Shown here: one piece after another, positions 34,858 to 42,875 of the stretch
Layout of the letters: every line of letters begins with the position of its first letter
Position numbering within the stretch: position 1 is the stretch's first letter
Origin: Thermoactinomyces vulgaris
Lineage (GTDB): Bacteria; Bacillota; Bacilli; Thermoactinomycetales; Thermoactinomycetaceae
Assembly (NCBI RefSeq): GCF_003688725.1
Contig: NZ_REFP01000007.1
Location: forward strand, 88,291 to 152,290
Direction: 5' to 3'
DNA length: 64,000 nucleotides
Notes under the pieces: generated by a model
What the model saw: the letters and a program-made list of their open reading frames with translations, nothing else
What the model was told of the DNA's origin: nothing
Databases searched by the model: none
Translations under genes and position numbers: made by a program

Positions 34858-37506
34858 GTGGGTAAATTGATTTTGATCGACGGCAACAGCATCGCGTACC
34901 GGGCTTACTATGCGTTGCCGCTTTTATCCAATGCCAGCGGGCAATATACCAATGCGGTGTACGGCTTTACCATGATGCTCATGAAAATCCTGGAAGACGA
35001 AAAGCCGACCCACATGCTGGTGGCGTTTGATGCCGGGAAAACCACATTCCGGCACAAAGATTTTCAGGAATACAAAGGAACGCGAAAAGAAACGCCGAAC
35101 GAGCTGAGGGAGCAATTTCCCCTCATTAAAGAGGTTTTGGATGCTTTTCAAATTCCTTACTTCGAGGAAAGCGGCTATGAAGCGGATGACATTATCGGGA
35201 CGCTTTCCAAAACGTGTGACCGCAAAGACCTGGATATCCGGATTGTCAGCGGGGATAAAGATTTGCTGCAACTGGTGAATGACCGGGTGCATGTGTTGTT
35301 GACCCGAAAAGGCATCACGGAAGTGGAGCACTATGACAGAAAGGCGATCGACGGGAAATACGGATTAAAACCGGAACAAATCATCGACCTCAAAGGCTTG
35401 ATGGGGGATACTTCGGACAATATCCCGGGAATTCCGGGGGTCGGGGAAAAGACAGCTCTCAAATTGCTCCGTCTCTATCCGTCGGTGGAAGAAGTGATCG
35501 AACACGCCGATGAGTTGCCGGGGAAAAAATTGCGCGAAAAAGTGAAAGAACATCAAGCGCAGGCGCTGTTGAGCAAGAAGCTGGCGACCATCTTTACCGA
35601 TGTTCCCTTGTCCCTGGAATTGGATGATCTGGCTTTGAAAGAGCGGGATGAAGAAAAAATCGTTTCGTTATTTAAGAAGCTGTCGTTTAACACGTTGCTT
35701 TCCCGCTTGTCCCCGCAAGAAGGACGGAAGGATGACCGGGATTTGAAAAGCATTTCTTATCACCGGATTGAAACTGGTGAAGCGCTCGGCCCGTGGGAGT
35801 CCTTTTTTTCCAAAGGGGATAAGGCGCTCGTGGTTGAAATGACCGAACCGCATCCGATCAAAGGGGAATTTCTGGCCATGGCGGTTTCCGACGGTGAAAC
35901 CCAGCTGGTTTTGCCGGCCGGGTTGGTGAGGGAAAATCAAATGGTTCGCGATTGGCTTTCCGATTCAAAAAAGACGAAATTTGTCTACGATGCCAAAACG
36001 ATTCAAACCGCCTTTCAACAACATGCCGGACTTCAGGTGGACGGGATGGCTTTTGATGTGCTGTTGGCGGCTTATTTGCTCGATCCGTCTGATTCGCATC
36101 CGGCTTTGTCTGATATCGTTGAGCGGCGTGGGGAAGGGTATTTGCCGCCGGATGAAGAGGTGTATGGAAAAGGAGTCAAACGCCGTCAATTGGAAGGGGA
36201 TGAGCTGGCAGAACACCTATCGCGGAAAGCCCGGTTTGTTCACAGACTCACCCCGTTGTTGAAAGAGCAAGTGCAAGAAGCCAAACTGGATGCGCTTATG
36301 TATGAAATGGAACTGCCTCTTTCCTCCATTTTGTCTGACATGGAACAAAGGGGCGTCCGGGTGGACCATGAACGGTTGGATGAGCTGGGCCGGGAATTGA
36401 AGGCGTCAATGGACCGGTTGCAGGAAGAAATCCATGACATTGCAGGTGTGCCGTTTAATATCAATTCTCCCAAACAGCTGGGGGAAATCTTGTTTGAAAA
36501 ATTGGGGCTTCCCGTGATCAAAAAAACGAAAACCGGCTATTCAACCAGTGCGGATGTTTTGGAAAAATTGGCTCCGCAACATGAAATTGTCGAGAAAATT
36601 TTACATTATCGCCAGGTTGGAAAATTGTATTCTACTTATATAGAAGGATTAAAAAAAGAGATTGGGCCGGATGGAAAAATCCATACCCAATTTCAACAAA
36701 CGGTTACGGCCACCGGCCGGTTGAGTTCGACCGAGCCGAACCTGCAAAACATCCCGATCCGGATGGAGGAAGGCAGAAAAATCCGCCAGGTCTTTGTCCC
36801 TTCTCAAACAGGATGGTACATGCTGTCTGCGGATTATTCCCAGATTGAACTGAGAGTCCTTGCCCATTTGTCAGAAGACCAAAATTTGCAAAAAGCATTC
36901 AAAGAAGATAAAGATGTGCACGCCCAAACAGCCATGGATGTTTTCGGGGTCAGGGAAGATGAAGTGACGGATCAAATGCGGAGACAAGCCAAAGCCGTCA
37001 ACTTTGGCATTGTGTACGGCATCAGCGGATACGGCCTGGCTCAAGGGCTGGATATTCCGCAAAAAGAGGCCAAGTTGTTTATTGAGCGTTATTTTGAAAC
37101 GTATCCCGGTATCAAGCAGTATATGGACAGCACGATTGAAAAGGCCAAAAAAGAAGGTTATGTCACCACCATGTTGGGCCGGCGCCGTTATTTGCCCAAA
37201 ATCAATGCCCGCAACTTCGGGGAAAGAAGTTTTGCCGAACGGACGGCCATGAACACTCCGATTCAGGGAACGGCGGCGGATATCATCAAGCATGCGATGG
37301 TGAAAGTGGACCGGTTGATGCGTGAAAAAGGGTTGAAAAGCCGGTTGCTTTTGCAAGTGCATGACGAATTGATCTTTGAAGTTCCCGAAGAAGAATTGAC
37401 GGTCATGAAAGAATTGGTTCAGAATACGATGGAACAAGCTGTCCGGTTATCGGTTCCACTGAAAGTGCAAGTGAGTGTCGGGAGCAACTGGTACGAAGCA
37501 AAATAG
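34858..37506 (+). CDS. polA: DNA polymerase I
   Basis: An 882-residue DNA polymerase I for Okazaki-fragment processing and repair. N-terminal 5'-3' exonuclease (about 1-290; LILIDGNSIAYRAYYALP, YEADDIIGTL, VSGDKDLLQLV, GDTSDNIPGIPGVGEKTA). A 3'-5' exonuclease-like domain (about 300-470) follows in which the usual DTE metal motif reads EMTEP, so proofreading is probably lost as in Bacillus/Geobacillus enzymes. Then the polymerase domain (470-882) with SADYSQIELRVLAHLS, RRQAKAVNFGIVYGISGYGL and QVHDELIFE. GTG start. Followed after 12 bases by mutM. Confidence 0.96.
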   Translation: MGKLILIDGNSIAYRAYYALPLLSNASGQYTNAVYGFTMMLMKILEDEKPTHMLVAFDAGKTTFRHKDFQEYKGTRKETPNELREQFPLIKEVLDAFQIPYFEESGYEADDIIGTLSKTCDRKDLDIRIVSGDKDLLQLVNDRVHVLLTRKGITEVEHYDRKAIDGKYGLKPEQIIDLKGLMGDTSDNIPGIPGVGEKTALKLLRLYPSVEEVIEHADELPGKKLREKVKEHQAQALLSKKLATIFTDVPLSLELDDLALKERDEEKIVSLFKKLSFNTLLSRLSPQEGRKDDRDLKSISYHRIETGEALGPWESFFSKGDKALVVEMTEPHPIKGEFLAMAVSDGETQLVLPAGLVRENQMVRDWLSDSKKTKFVYDAKTIQTAFQQHAGLQVDGMAFDVLLAAYLLDPSDSHPALSDIVERRGEGYLPPDEEVYGKGVKRRQLEGDELAEHLSRKARFVHRLTPLLKEQVQEAKLDALMYEMELPLSSILSDMEQRGVRVDHERLDELGRELKASMDRLQEEIHDIAGVPFNINSPKQLGEILFEKLGLPVIKKTKTGYSTSADVLEKLAPQHEIVEKILHYRQVGKLYSTYIEGLKKEIGPDGKIHTQFQQTVTATGRLSSTEPNLQNIPIRMEEGRKIRQVFVPSQTGWYMLSADYSQIELRVLAHLSEDQNLQKAFKEDKDVHAQTAMDVFGVREDEVTDQMRRQAKAVNFGIVYGISGYGLAQGLDIPQKEAKLFIERYFETYPGIKQYMDSTIEKAKKEGYVTTMLGRRRYLPKINARNFGERSFAERTAMNTPIQGTAADIIKHAMVKVDRLMREKGLKSRLLLQVHDELIFEVPEEELTVMKELVQNTMEQAVRLSVPLKVQVSVGSNWYEAK

Positions 37507-37518
37507 GAGGAGAAACGA

Positions 37519-38343
37519 TTGCCGGAATTACCTGAGGTTGAAACAGTCAGAAAAACTTTGCAAAAATTGGTCATCGGCAAACAGATCGAAGATGTGACGG
37601 TCCGTTTGCCCAGAATCATCAAACGTCCGGATGACACAGAGGCCTTTCGGCGCATGTTGGCCGGGACCACCATCATCGGGATCGGCCGGCGGGGAAAGTT
37701 TTTGAAAATCGTCTGCGATCCGCTGGTGCTGGTTTCTCATCTGCGCATGGAAGGAAAGTATCGTCTGGCGGAACAAGGGGAGCCTTGCGAGAAGCATACC
37801 CATGTCATCTTTCACTTTACGGACGGTACCGAGCTCCGCTACCGGGATGTGCGGCAATTTGGCACCATGCACTTGTTTCCATACGGGGAAGAAGATGAGC
37901 AGTTGCCGTTGAAGAAACTGGGGCCGGAGCCGCTTACGGATGAGTTTCAGCTTTCCTGGTTTCAGGCGTTGCTCGCCAAACGGAAAACCAATATCAAAGC
38001 GGTTCTTTTAAATCAGGAATATATCGCGGGGCTTGGAAATATTTATGTGGACGAGTCTTTGTTCCGGGCGGCGATTCATCCGACCCGGACGGCTTCGTCA
38101 TTAAAGGAAGAAGAAGTGGAACGTTTGTACCACAGCATTCAACAAACCCTGAAAGAAGCCATTGAACTGGGAGGGTCTTCCGTCCGTTCTTATTTGAACG
38201 GGGAAGGCGAAATGGGAATGTTCCAGTTGAGAATCCAGGTTTATGGCCGGAAACATGAACCTTGTCCCAAATGCGGAAGGCCGATTGAACGGATGGTTGT
38301 GGCCGGGCGGGGAACGCATGTGTGTTCCCATTGCCAACGGTGA
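37519..38343 (+). CDS. mutM: Formamidopyrimidine-DNA glycosylase (Fpg)
   Basis: A 274-residue DNA glycosylase/AP lyase that removes 8-oxoguanine and FapyG. The processed N-terminus begins Pro-Glu (MPELPEVETVRKTL), with P2 as Schiff-base nucleophile. K57-region RRGKFLKI, the H2TH domain (YIAGLGNIYVDESLFRAAIHP) and the C-terminal zinc finger (CPKCGRPIERMVVAGRGTHVCSHCQ) are complete. TTG start behind TAGGAGGAG. Coupled with polA as a repair pair. Confidence 0.96.
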   Translation: MPELPEVETVRKTLQKLVIGKQIEDVTVRLPRIIKRPDDTEAFRRMLAGTTIIGIGRRGKFLKIVCDPLVLVSHLRMEGKYRLAEQGEPCEKHTHVIFHFTDGTELRYRDVRQFGTMHLFPYGEEDEQLPLKKLGPEPLTDEFQLSWFQALLAKRKTNIKAVLLNQEYIAGLGNIYVDESLFRAAIHPTRTASSLKEEEVERLYHSIQQTLKEAIELGGSSVRSYLNGEGEMGMFQLRIQVYGRKHEPCPKCGRPIERMVVAGRGTHVCSHCQR

Positions 38344-38361
38344 CCTCATGGATGGTTCCTT

Positions 38362-38393
38362 CATAAGATAGGGTAACAAATGCCTATCTTATG
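38362..38393 (+). other. 11-bp hairpin abutting the ytaF ribosome site
   Basis: CATAAGATAGG (38362-38372) and CCTATCTTATG (38383-38393) are perfect complements. AGGGGGA, the ytaF ribosome site, begins at the next base. No T-run follows, so it is more likely an operator or a translation-control hairpin than a terminator. Confidence 0.55.
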
Positions 38394-38406
38394 AGGGGGA
38401 TCAGTG

Positions 38407-39069
38407 ATGTTGCATGGTTGGTTGATCATCGCGTTGGCTTTTGCGGTCAGTTTGGACAGTTTTGGAGTGGGAACAACCTATGGGCTGAGAAAAATTCGTA
38501 TCCCCCTGGTATCTACCGTCATCATTGCCGGATGCTCAGGCGCCGTGCTATACATGGGGATGTGCATGGGGAAATTTTTTTCTGCTTTGTTTTCCCCCGT
38601 ATTTACCCAAGCACTCGGAGCCGTTTTATTGATCGTCCTCGGCTTGTGGATCATTTTTCAGGGGGAAAAGAATTTAAAAGAAACGAATGAGGATGAAATC
38701 CGTTCGCAGAGTCCATCCTGTTTATCGATAAAAACCTGGACCTTTCAAATCAAACGCCTTGGCTTGGTGGTCAAGGTGTTAAAAACCCCCGTGATGGCAG
38801 ATATGGATAATTCCGGATCGATTTCTTCCGCCGAAGCGTTTTTGTTGGGAACGGCTTTGTCCCTGGATGCTTTTGGCGCCGGCATCGGGGCGGCGATGAT
38901 GGGGTTCCCGCCTGTTCCCACAGCCTTTTTGATTGCTTTGATGAGTGCCTTGTTTTTACGGTTGGGGATGTGGATCGGGTTTTCCTGTGCCAAGAACTTA
39001 AAAAATCGTTTCTGGGCATATATGCCGGGGGTTATTTTGATTTTGCTCGGAGTGATGCGATTCATGTGA
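38407..39069 (+). CDS. ytaF: Sporulation membrane protein YtaF (MntP-like)
   Basis: A 220-residue membrane protein with six segments in two repeats, each with an Asp in the first helix (AFAVSLDSFGVGTTYGL and TALSLDAFGAGIGAAM), as in the MntP manganese-exporter superfamily. A charged loop at about 90-145 includes the EF-hand-like ADMDNSGSISSAEA. YtaF is a sporulation-linked family of unknown transport function. Start 38407 follows GGGGGA. The hairpin directly upstream may regulate it. coaE follows. Confidence 0.82.
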   Translation: MLHGWLIIALAFAVSLDSFGVGTTYGLRKIRIPLVSTVIIAGCSGAVLYMGMCMGKFFSALFSPVFTQALGAVLLIVLGLWIIFQGEKNLKETNEDEIRSQSPSCLSIKTWTFQIKRLGLVVKVLKTPVMADMDNSGSISSAEAFLLGTALSLDAFGAGIGAAMMGFPPVPTAFLIALMSALFLRLGMWIGFSCAKNLKNRFWAYMPGVILILLGVMRFM

Positions 39070-39086
39070 AAAGGCGGTGAAGGACG

Positions 39087-39689
39087 TTGTTGGTGGGATT
39101 GACGGGAAGCATCGCAACCGGAAAAAGCACGGTTTCAGAGATGTTTCGCCGAAAGGGAGCGGAAATCATCGATGCAGACCAAATTGCCCGCGAAGTGGTT
39201 GAGCCGGGAACCGAAGGGTTGGAGCGGATTGCCCGGGAATTCGGCCCCGGAATACTGGATGATGAAGGGAAACTGAATCGCGAACGGTTGGGAGCAAGAA
39301 TTTTTCATAACCCTGCCGAACGGGAAAAGTTGAATCGGTTGTTGCATCCGTTGATCGTGGATTCCATGCGTGACAAAACGGAAAAAATAAAAAAAGAGAA
39401 GGATCCGGATTTGTTGATTTGGGATGTCCCGTTGCTGATTGAAGGGAATTTGACGCAATGGGTGGAAGCCGTTATTTTAGTATATACACCGAAAGAAATC
39501 CAATTGGAACGATTAATGAAACGAAACGCACTTTCCAGAGAGGAAGCGGAAAAACGGATTCTCGCACAGATGGATATCGAAGAGAAAAAGAAGCATGCCG
39601 ATTATGTGATTGACAATCGGGGAACTTTGTCAGAGACGGAAAGACAGGTTGATCAGTTATGGAAACAACTAATCTCAAAAAGTGGGTAA
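39087..39689 (+). CDS. coaE: Dephospho-CoA kinase
   Basis: A 200-residue P-loop kinase that phosphorylates dephospho-CoA, the last step of CoA synthesis. P-loop GSIATGKSTVS, the substrate motif IDADQIAREVVEPG, the lid LDDEGKLNRERLGARIF and WDVPLLIEGN are present. TTG start behind AAGGACG/GGCGGTGAAGG. Its 3' end overlaps the start of the transglycosylase gene by 31 bases. Confidence 0.93.
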   Translation: MLVGLTGSIATGKSTVSEMFRRKGAEIIDADQIAREVVEPGTEGLERIAREFGPGILDDEGKLNRERLGARIFHNPAEREKLNRLLHPLIVDSMRDKTEKIKKEKDPDLLIWDVPLLIEGNLTQWVEAVILVYTPKEIQLERLMKRNALSREEAEKRILAQMDIEEKKKHADYVIDNRGTLSETERQVDQLWKQLISKSG

Positions 39690-40297
39690 AGCCGGCAGTG
39701 GATGCACTGCCTCCCAAGCGCACGATCATGATCGCCTTAATCCTGTTGCTGGTGTTTGTCATCGTGGCCATCCCGCTTTTTAACATGATGATCTATCCGT
39801 TGAAATATGAAGAATATATTTTTAACAGTGCGATTGAAACCAACGCCGATCCCTTTTTGATCATGGCGATTATCCGGGTGGAAACCAAGTTTCAACCGAA
39901 AAGGGAATCGCATGTCGGGGCACAGGGTTTGATGCAAATTATGCCGGATACTGCGGATTTTATCATCAAAAACGGAAACTTTTCACCAGCGTTGAAAGAT
40001 TACGTGTATGACCCGGCTATCAACATACAATTGGGAAGCTGGTATATTGCTTACTTGACCGAACGGTATAAAGGAAATAAAGTGGCGGTCATGGCCGCTT
40101 ACAATGCCGGTCATGGCCGTGTCGACAAATGGTTGGAGCAAGGGGTTTGGGACGGCACACGGCAAAATGTCACACAAATTCCGGAGAATTTCGGGGAGAC
40201 CCGCCATTATGTGACCAGGGTCAGTTATTATTATGAGAAGTACAAACAATTGTACCAAGGGGAATTCGAGGAATACAAAAGAAAACAAGAAAAATGA
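39659..40297 (+). CDS. Membrane-anchored lytic transglycosylase (SLT family)
   Basis: A 212-residue protein with an N-terminal anchor (about 22-43, TIMIALILLLVFVIVAIPLF) and an extracellular SLT domain. The catalytic Glu lies in IIRVETKFQPKRESHVGAQGLMQIMP; AAYNAGHGRVDKWL is the second goose-lysozyme-type motif. It should cleave peptidoglycan between MurNAc and GlcNAc with 1,6-anhydro product. The 31-base overlap with coaE suggests translational coupling. A strong terminator follows. Confidence 0.88.
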   Translation: METTNLKKWVKPAVDALPPKRTIMIALILLLVFVIVAIPLFNMMIYPLKYEEYIFNSAIETNADPFLIMAIIRVETKFQPKRESHVGAQGLMQIMPDTADFIIKNGNFSPALKDYVYDPAINIQLGSWYIAYLTERYKGNKVAVMAAYNAGHGRVDKWLEQGVWDGTRQNVTQIPENFGETRHYVTRVSYYYEKYKQLYQGEFEEYKRKQEK

Positions 40298-40307
40298 ATA
40301 CGGTTTG

Positions 40308-40340
40308 AAACCTGTTCCTGTACGGGAACAGGTTTTTTTG
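40308..40340 (+). terminator. Terminator after the transglycosylase gene
   Basis: AAACCTGTTCC pairs perfectly with GGAACAGGTTT around TGTACG; the T-run follows. Confidence 0.9.
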
Positions 40341-40350
40341 TTTCTGCTGG

Positions 40351-40378
40351 TTGCAAAATGTGACATACTTATTATAAT
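40351..40378 (+). promoter_or_regulatory. gapB promoter
   Basis: TTGCAA (40351-40356), 16-base spacer, TATAAT (40373-40378). Confidence 0.75.
40359..40369 (+). promoter_or_regulatory. CcpN-type operator of gapB
   Basis: TGTGACATACT matches the CcpN consensus TRTGHYATAYW at every position and lies in the promoter spacer. A second partial copy, TGTGACAAATG (two mismatches), lies at 40396-40406 just after the start of transcription. In B. subtilis CcpN represses gapB during glycolytic growth; the ccpN gene itself is not in this window. Confidence 0.65.
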
Positions 40379-40423
40379 AAAAGTGAATATTAGCGTGTGA
40401 CAAATGGGAAGGGGTATACCATT

Positions 40424-41446
40424 ATGGCAGTTCGTATCGCAATTAACGGATTTGGGCGCATTGGAAGAATGGTTTTCCGCAAAGCTATGGAAGTTCCGGG
40501 AATCGAAGTGGTTGCCGTGAATGCGAGCTATCCGGCTGAAACCTTGGCGCATTTGATTAAGTATGACACAATTCACGGGTTATATCATAAAGATGTGACG
40601 GTATCCGATCACGGTTTTCGTGTCGATGGACATGAAGTCCGTCTGGTTTCCAACCGCAATCCCGAAGAGTTGCCCTGGCGCGAATTGGATATTGACATTG
40701 TGGTAGAAGCGACGGGAAAATTCCGGGACCGCGAAGGGGCGCAAAAACATTTGAACGCCGGCGCCAAAAAAGTGGTGATCACCGCTCCCGGAAAAGATGA
40801 GGATATCACGGTTGTCATGGGAGTTAATGAAAGCGATTACGATCCGGACCGGCATCACATTATTTCGAATGCATCCTGCACCACCAACGGCTTGGCACCG
40901 GTGGCCAAAGTGTTGCATGAATCGTTCGGGATTGTCCACGGGTTGATGACCACGGTTCACGCGTACACCAATGACCAGAAGAACCTGGATAATCCGCATA
41001 AAGATTTGCGCAGGGCCCGTGCTTGTGCGCAATCCATCATTCCGACCAAAACCGGGGCGGCCAAAGCATTGGGGTTGGTGATTCCCGAACTGCAAGGGAA
41101 GTTGAACGGATTTGCCCTTCGGGTTCCCACGCCGAACGTTTCGGTCATTGATTTGGTGGTGGATACGGAAAAACCGGTGACCAAAGAAGAGGTCAACCAA
41201 GCGTTGAAACATGCAGCCCAAACCCGTTTCAAAGGGATTTTGGATGTTTGTGAAGCGCCGCTGGTTTCTTCCGATTTCAACGGAAACGAACATTCATCCA
41301 TTGTGGATGCCTTGTCGACCATGGTCATGGGCAACCGGCAAGTGAAAATCCTGGCCTGGTATGACAATGAGTGGGGATATTCCTGCCGTGTCGTCGACTT
41401 GGCCAAATATGTCGGGGAAAAAATGAACACGAAAGTGACAGTGTGA
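40424..41446 (+). CDS. gapB: Glyceraldehyde-3-phosphate dehydrogenase, gluconeogenic type (GapB)
   Basis: A 340-residue GAPDH of the NADP-preferring GapB type. The Rossmann start is VRIAINGFGRIGRMVFRKAM. The catalytic Cys lies in SNASCTTNGLAPVAKVL, where the second Cys of the usual SCTTNC is Gly. HAYTNDQKNLDNPHKDLRRARA and WYDNEWGYSCRVVDLA follow. The N-terminal run AVNASYPAETLAHLIKYDTIHG is the GapB signature. Gene position beside ytaF-coaE and the CcpN-like site support gluconeogenic function. Start 40424 behind AAGGGG. Confidence 0.93.
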   Translation: MAVRIAINGFGRIGRMVFRKAMEVPGIEVVAVNASYPAETLAHLIKYDTIHGLYHKDVTVSDHGFRVDGHEVRLVSNRNPEELPWRELDIDIVVEATGKFRDREGAQKHLNAGAKKVVITAPGKDEDITVVMGVNESDYDPDRHHIISNASCTTNGLAPVAKVLHESFGIVHGLMTTVHAYTNDQKNLDNPHKDLRRARACAQSIIPTKTGAAKALGLVIPELQGKLNGFALRVPTPNVSVIDLVVDTEKPVTKEEVNQALKHAAQTRFKGILDVCEAPLVSSDFNGNEHSSIVDALSTMVMGNRQVKILAWYDNEWGYSCRVVDLAKYVGEKMNTKVTV

Positions 41447-41453
41447 CGGGATG

Positions 41454-41492
41454 AAAAGCTTGTGGAAAATGATTCTGCAAGCTTTTTCCTTT
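41454..41492 (+). terminator. Terminator after gapB
   Basis: AAAAGCTTG pairs with CAAGCTTTT, followed by TCCTTTT. Confidence 0.75.
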
Positions 41493-41541
41493 TATAGGAT
41501 GTTTTTGCCGGGCGTTCGACGGATTGTTTATTTAATGAAAC

Positions 41542-41565
41542 AAATAGAATGTATGTTCTCTATTT
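41542..41565. repeat. Inverted repeat upstream of the peroxidase gene
   Basis: AAATAGA and TCTATTT are separated by ten bases, about 100 bases before the glutathione peroxidase gene. Possible operator; regulator not recognised. Confidence 0.35.
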
Positions 41566-41664
41566 AGGGTTTTTCACTTTTGGGAAAATAAATTTGTAAC
41601 AGCTTACAAGGTCTGATGAACGCCGCTGAAGCTGTGACATGATCCTTGAAAGGAAGGTTGAACC

Positions 41665-42147
41665 ATGAGTGTTTATGAATATACCGCTGTAACCAATCAA
41701 GGGAAGGAACAATCTCTTGGAGAATATGAAGGGAACGTCCTGTTGATCGTCAATACGGCGAGCCGGTGCGGATTTGCCCCGCAATTCAAAGAGTTGCAAG
41801 AACTGTATGAAAAATACCACAGCCGCGGCTTCTATGTGCTGGGCTTCCCGTGCAACCAATTTGGAAACCAAGAACCGGGAACGGACGAAGAAATCCGCAA
41901 TTTTTGCGAAATAAACTACCGCGTCACCTTTCCCTTGTTTCAAAAAGTGGATGTGAAGGGGGAAAATCAACATCCGCTTTTCAAATACCTGACCCAATCG
42001 GCACAAGGATTGTTAAACAAAGAGATCAAATGGAACTTCACCAAATTCCTGGTTGACCGGCAAGGAAATGTGGTCAAACGCTTTGCTCCGACCACCTCGC
42101 CCAAGAAGATTGCCCCCCGGATCGAAGCCTTGTTGGATCAGAAGTGA
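41665..42147 (+). CDS. Glutathione peroxidase-family thiol peroxidase
   Basis: A 160-residue thioredoxin-fold peroxidase. The peroxidatic Cys is in [13 protein letters not shown] (Cys rather than Sec), the catalytic Gln in [13 protein letters not shown] and Trp in [14 protein letters not shown]. The additional Cys in FPCNQ suits the thioredoxin-dependent GPx type of bacteria. AAGGAAGGTTG precedes the ATG. It takes the place where B. subtilis has speD between gapB and nrdR. Expression may respond to the inverted repeat upstream. Confidence 0.9.
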   Translation: MSVYEYTAVTNQGKEQSLGEYEGNVLLIVNTASRCGFAPQFKELQELYEKYHSRGFYVLGFPCNQFGNQEPGTDEEIRNFCEINYRVTFPLFQKVDVKGENQHPLFKYLTQSAQGLLNKEIKWNFTKFLVDRQGNVVKRFAPTTSPKKIAPRIEALLDQK

Positions 42148-42284
42148 GTCCGGACCGGTGACAAAATATGGGTTGAATCCTGTCAACAAATATTTAAAAT
42201 GGAAATATGACATTTGCGCTCAGAATGAGGGTGGTTCGCACAGAGACGCAAAAGCAGACGAAGTCAGGAGGAGATGATGAAACG

Positions 42285-42779
42285 TTGAGATGCCCGTTTT
42301 GCGGAAATCATGGCAGCCGTGTCCTGGACTCCCGCCCGGTTCATGAAGGAAGGGCGATTCGCCGGCGCAGGGAATGCGAAAAGTGCGAACAGCGCTTCAC
42401 CACTTTTGAAATGATTGAAGAACAACCGCTCATCGTGATCAAAAAAGACGGGAGCCGCGAAGAATTCAGCCGGGAAAAGCTGCTTCGCGGCCTGATTCGT
42501 GCCTGCGAAAAAAGGCCGGTTCCGTTGGCCAAGCTGGAAGACCTTGTCGTGGATATTGAAAGAAAGTTGCGTCAAGGCGGAGCGGCAGAAGTTCCGTCCA
42601 AAGAAATCGGTGAAATGGTGATGGAGCGGCTGGTTGACATTGATGAAGTTTCGTATGTGCGGTTTGCCTCGGTCTACCGGCAATTTAAAGACATCAACGT
42701 TTTTGTCAATGAATTGGAAGAACTGCTGCAACGGTCGCAAATGGCCTTTGATAAAGAAAAAAAACAAGGGTCTGAGTAA
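42285..42779 (+). CDS. nrdR: Transcriptional repressor NrdR
   Basis: A 164-residue repressor of ribonucleotide reductase genes. N-terminal zinc ribbon CPFC near residue 3 and CEKC near 31, followed by QRFTTFE, then the ATP-cone (about 48-138; [40 protein letters not shown]) that senses dATP/ATP. TTG start at 42285, ten bases after AGGAGGAG, gives the usual L/MRCPFC N-terminus. It is followed by dnaB, as in B. subtilis. Confidence 0.92.
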   Translation: MRCPFCGNHGSRVLDSRPVHEGRAIRRRRECEKCEQRFTTFEMIEEQPLIVIKKDGSREEFSREKLLRGLIRACEKRPVPLAKLEDLVVDIERKLRQGGAAEVPSKEIGEMVMERLVDIDEVSYVRFASVYRQFKDINVFVNELEELLQRSQMAFDKEKKQGSE

Positions 42780-42875
42780 GAATTGGTGGTAAATGGGATT
42801 TGATGATCCGGCAGGCTCTTATGTTACAATGATATTCCAATGCTAGCGAATGCGAAGTGCAGAGGAGGCCAAACC

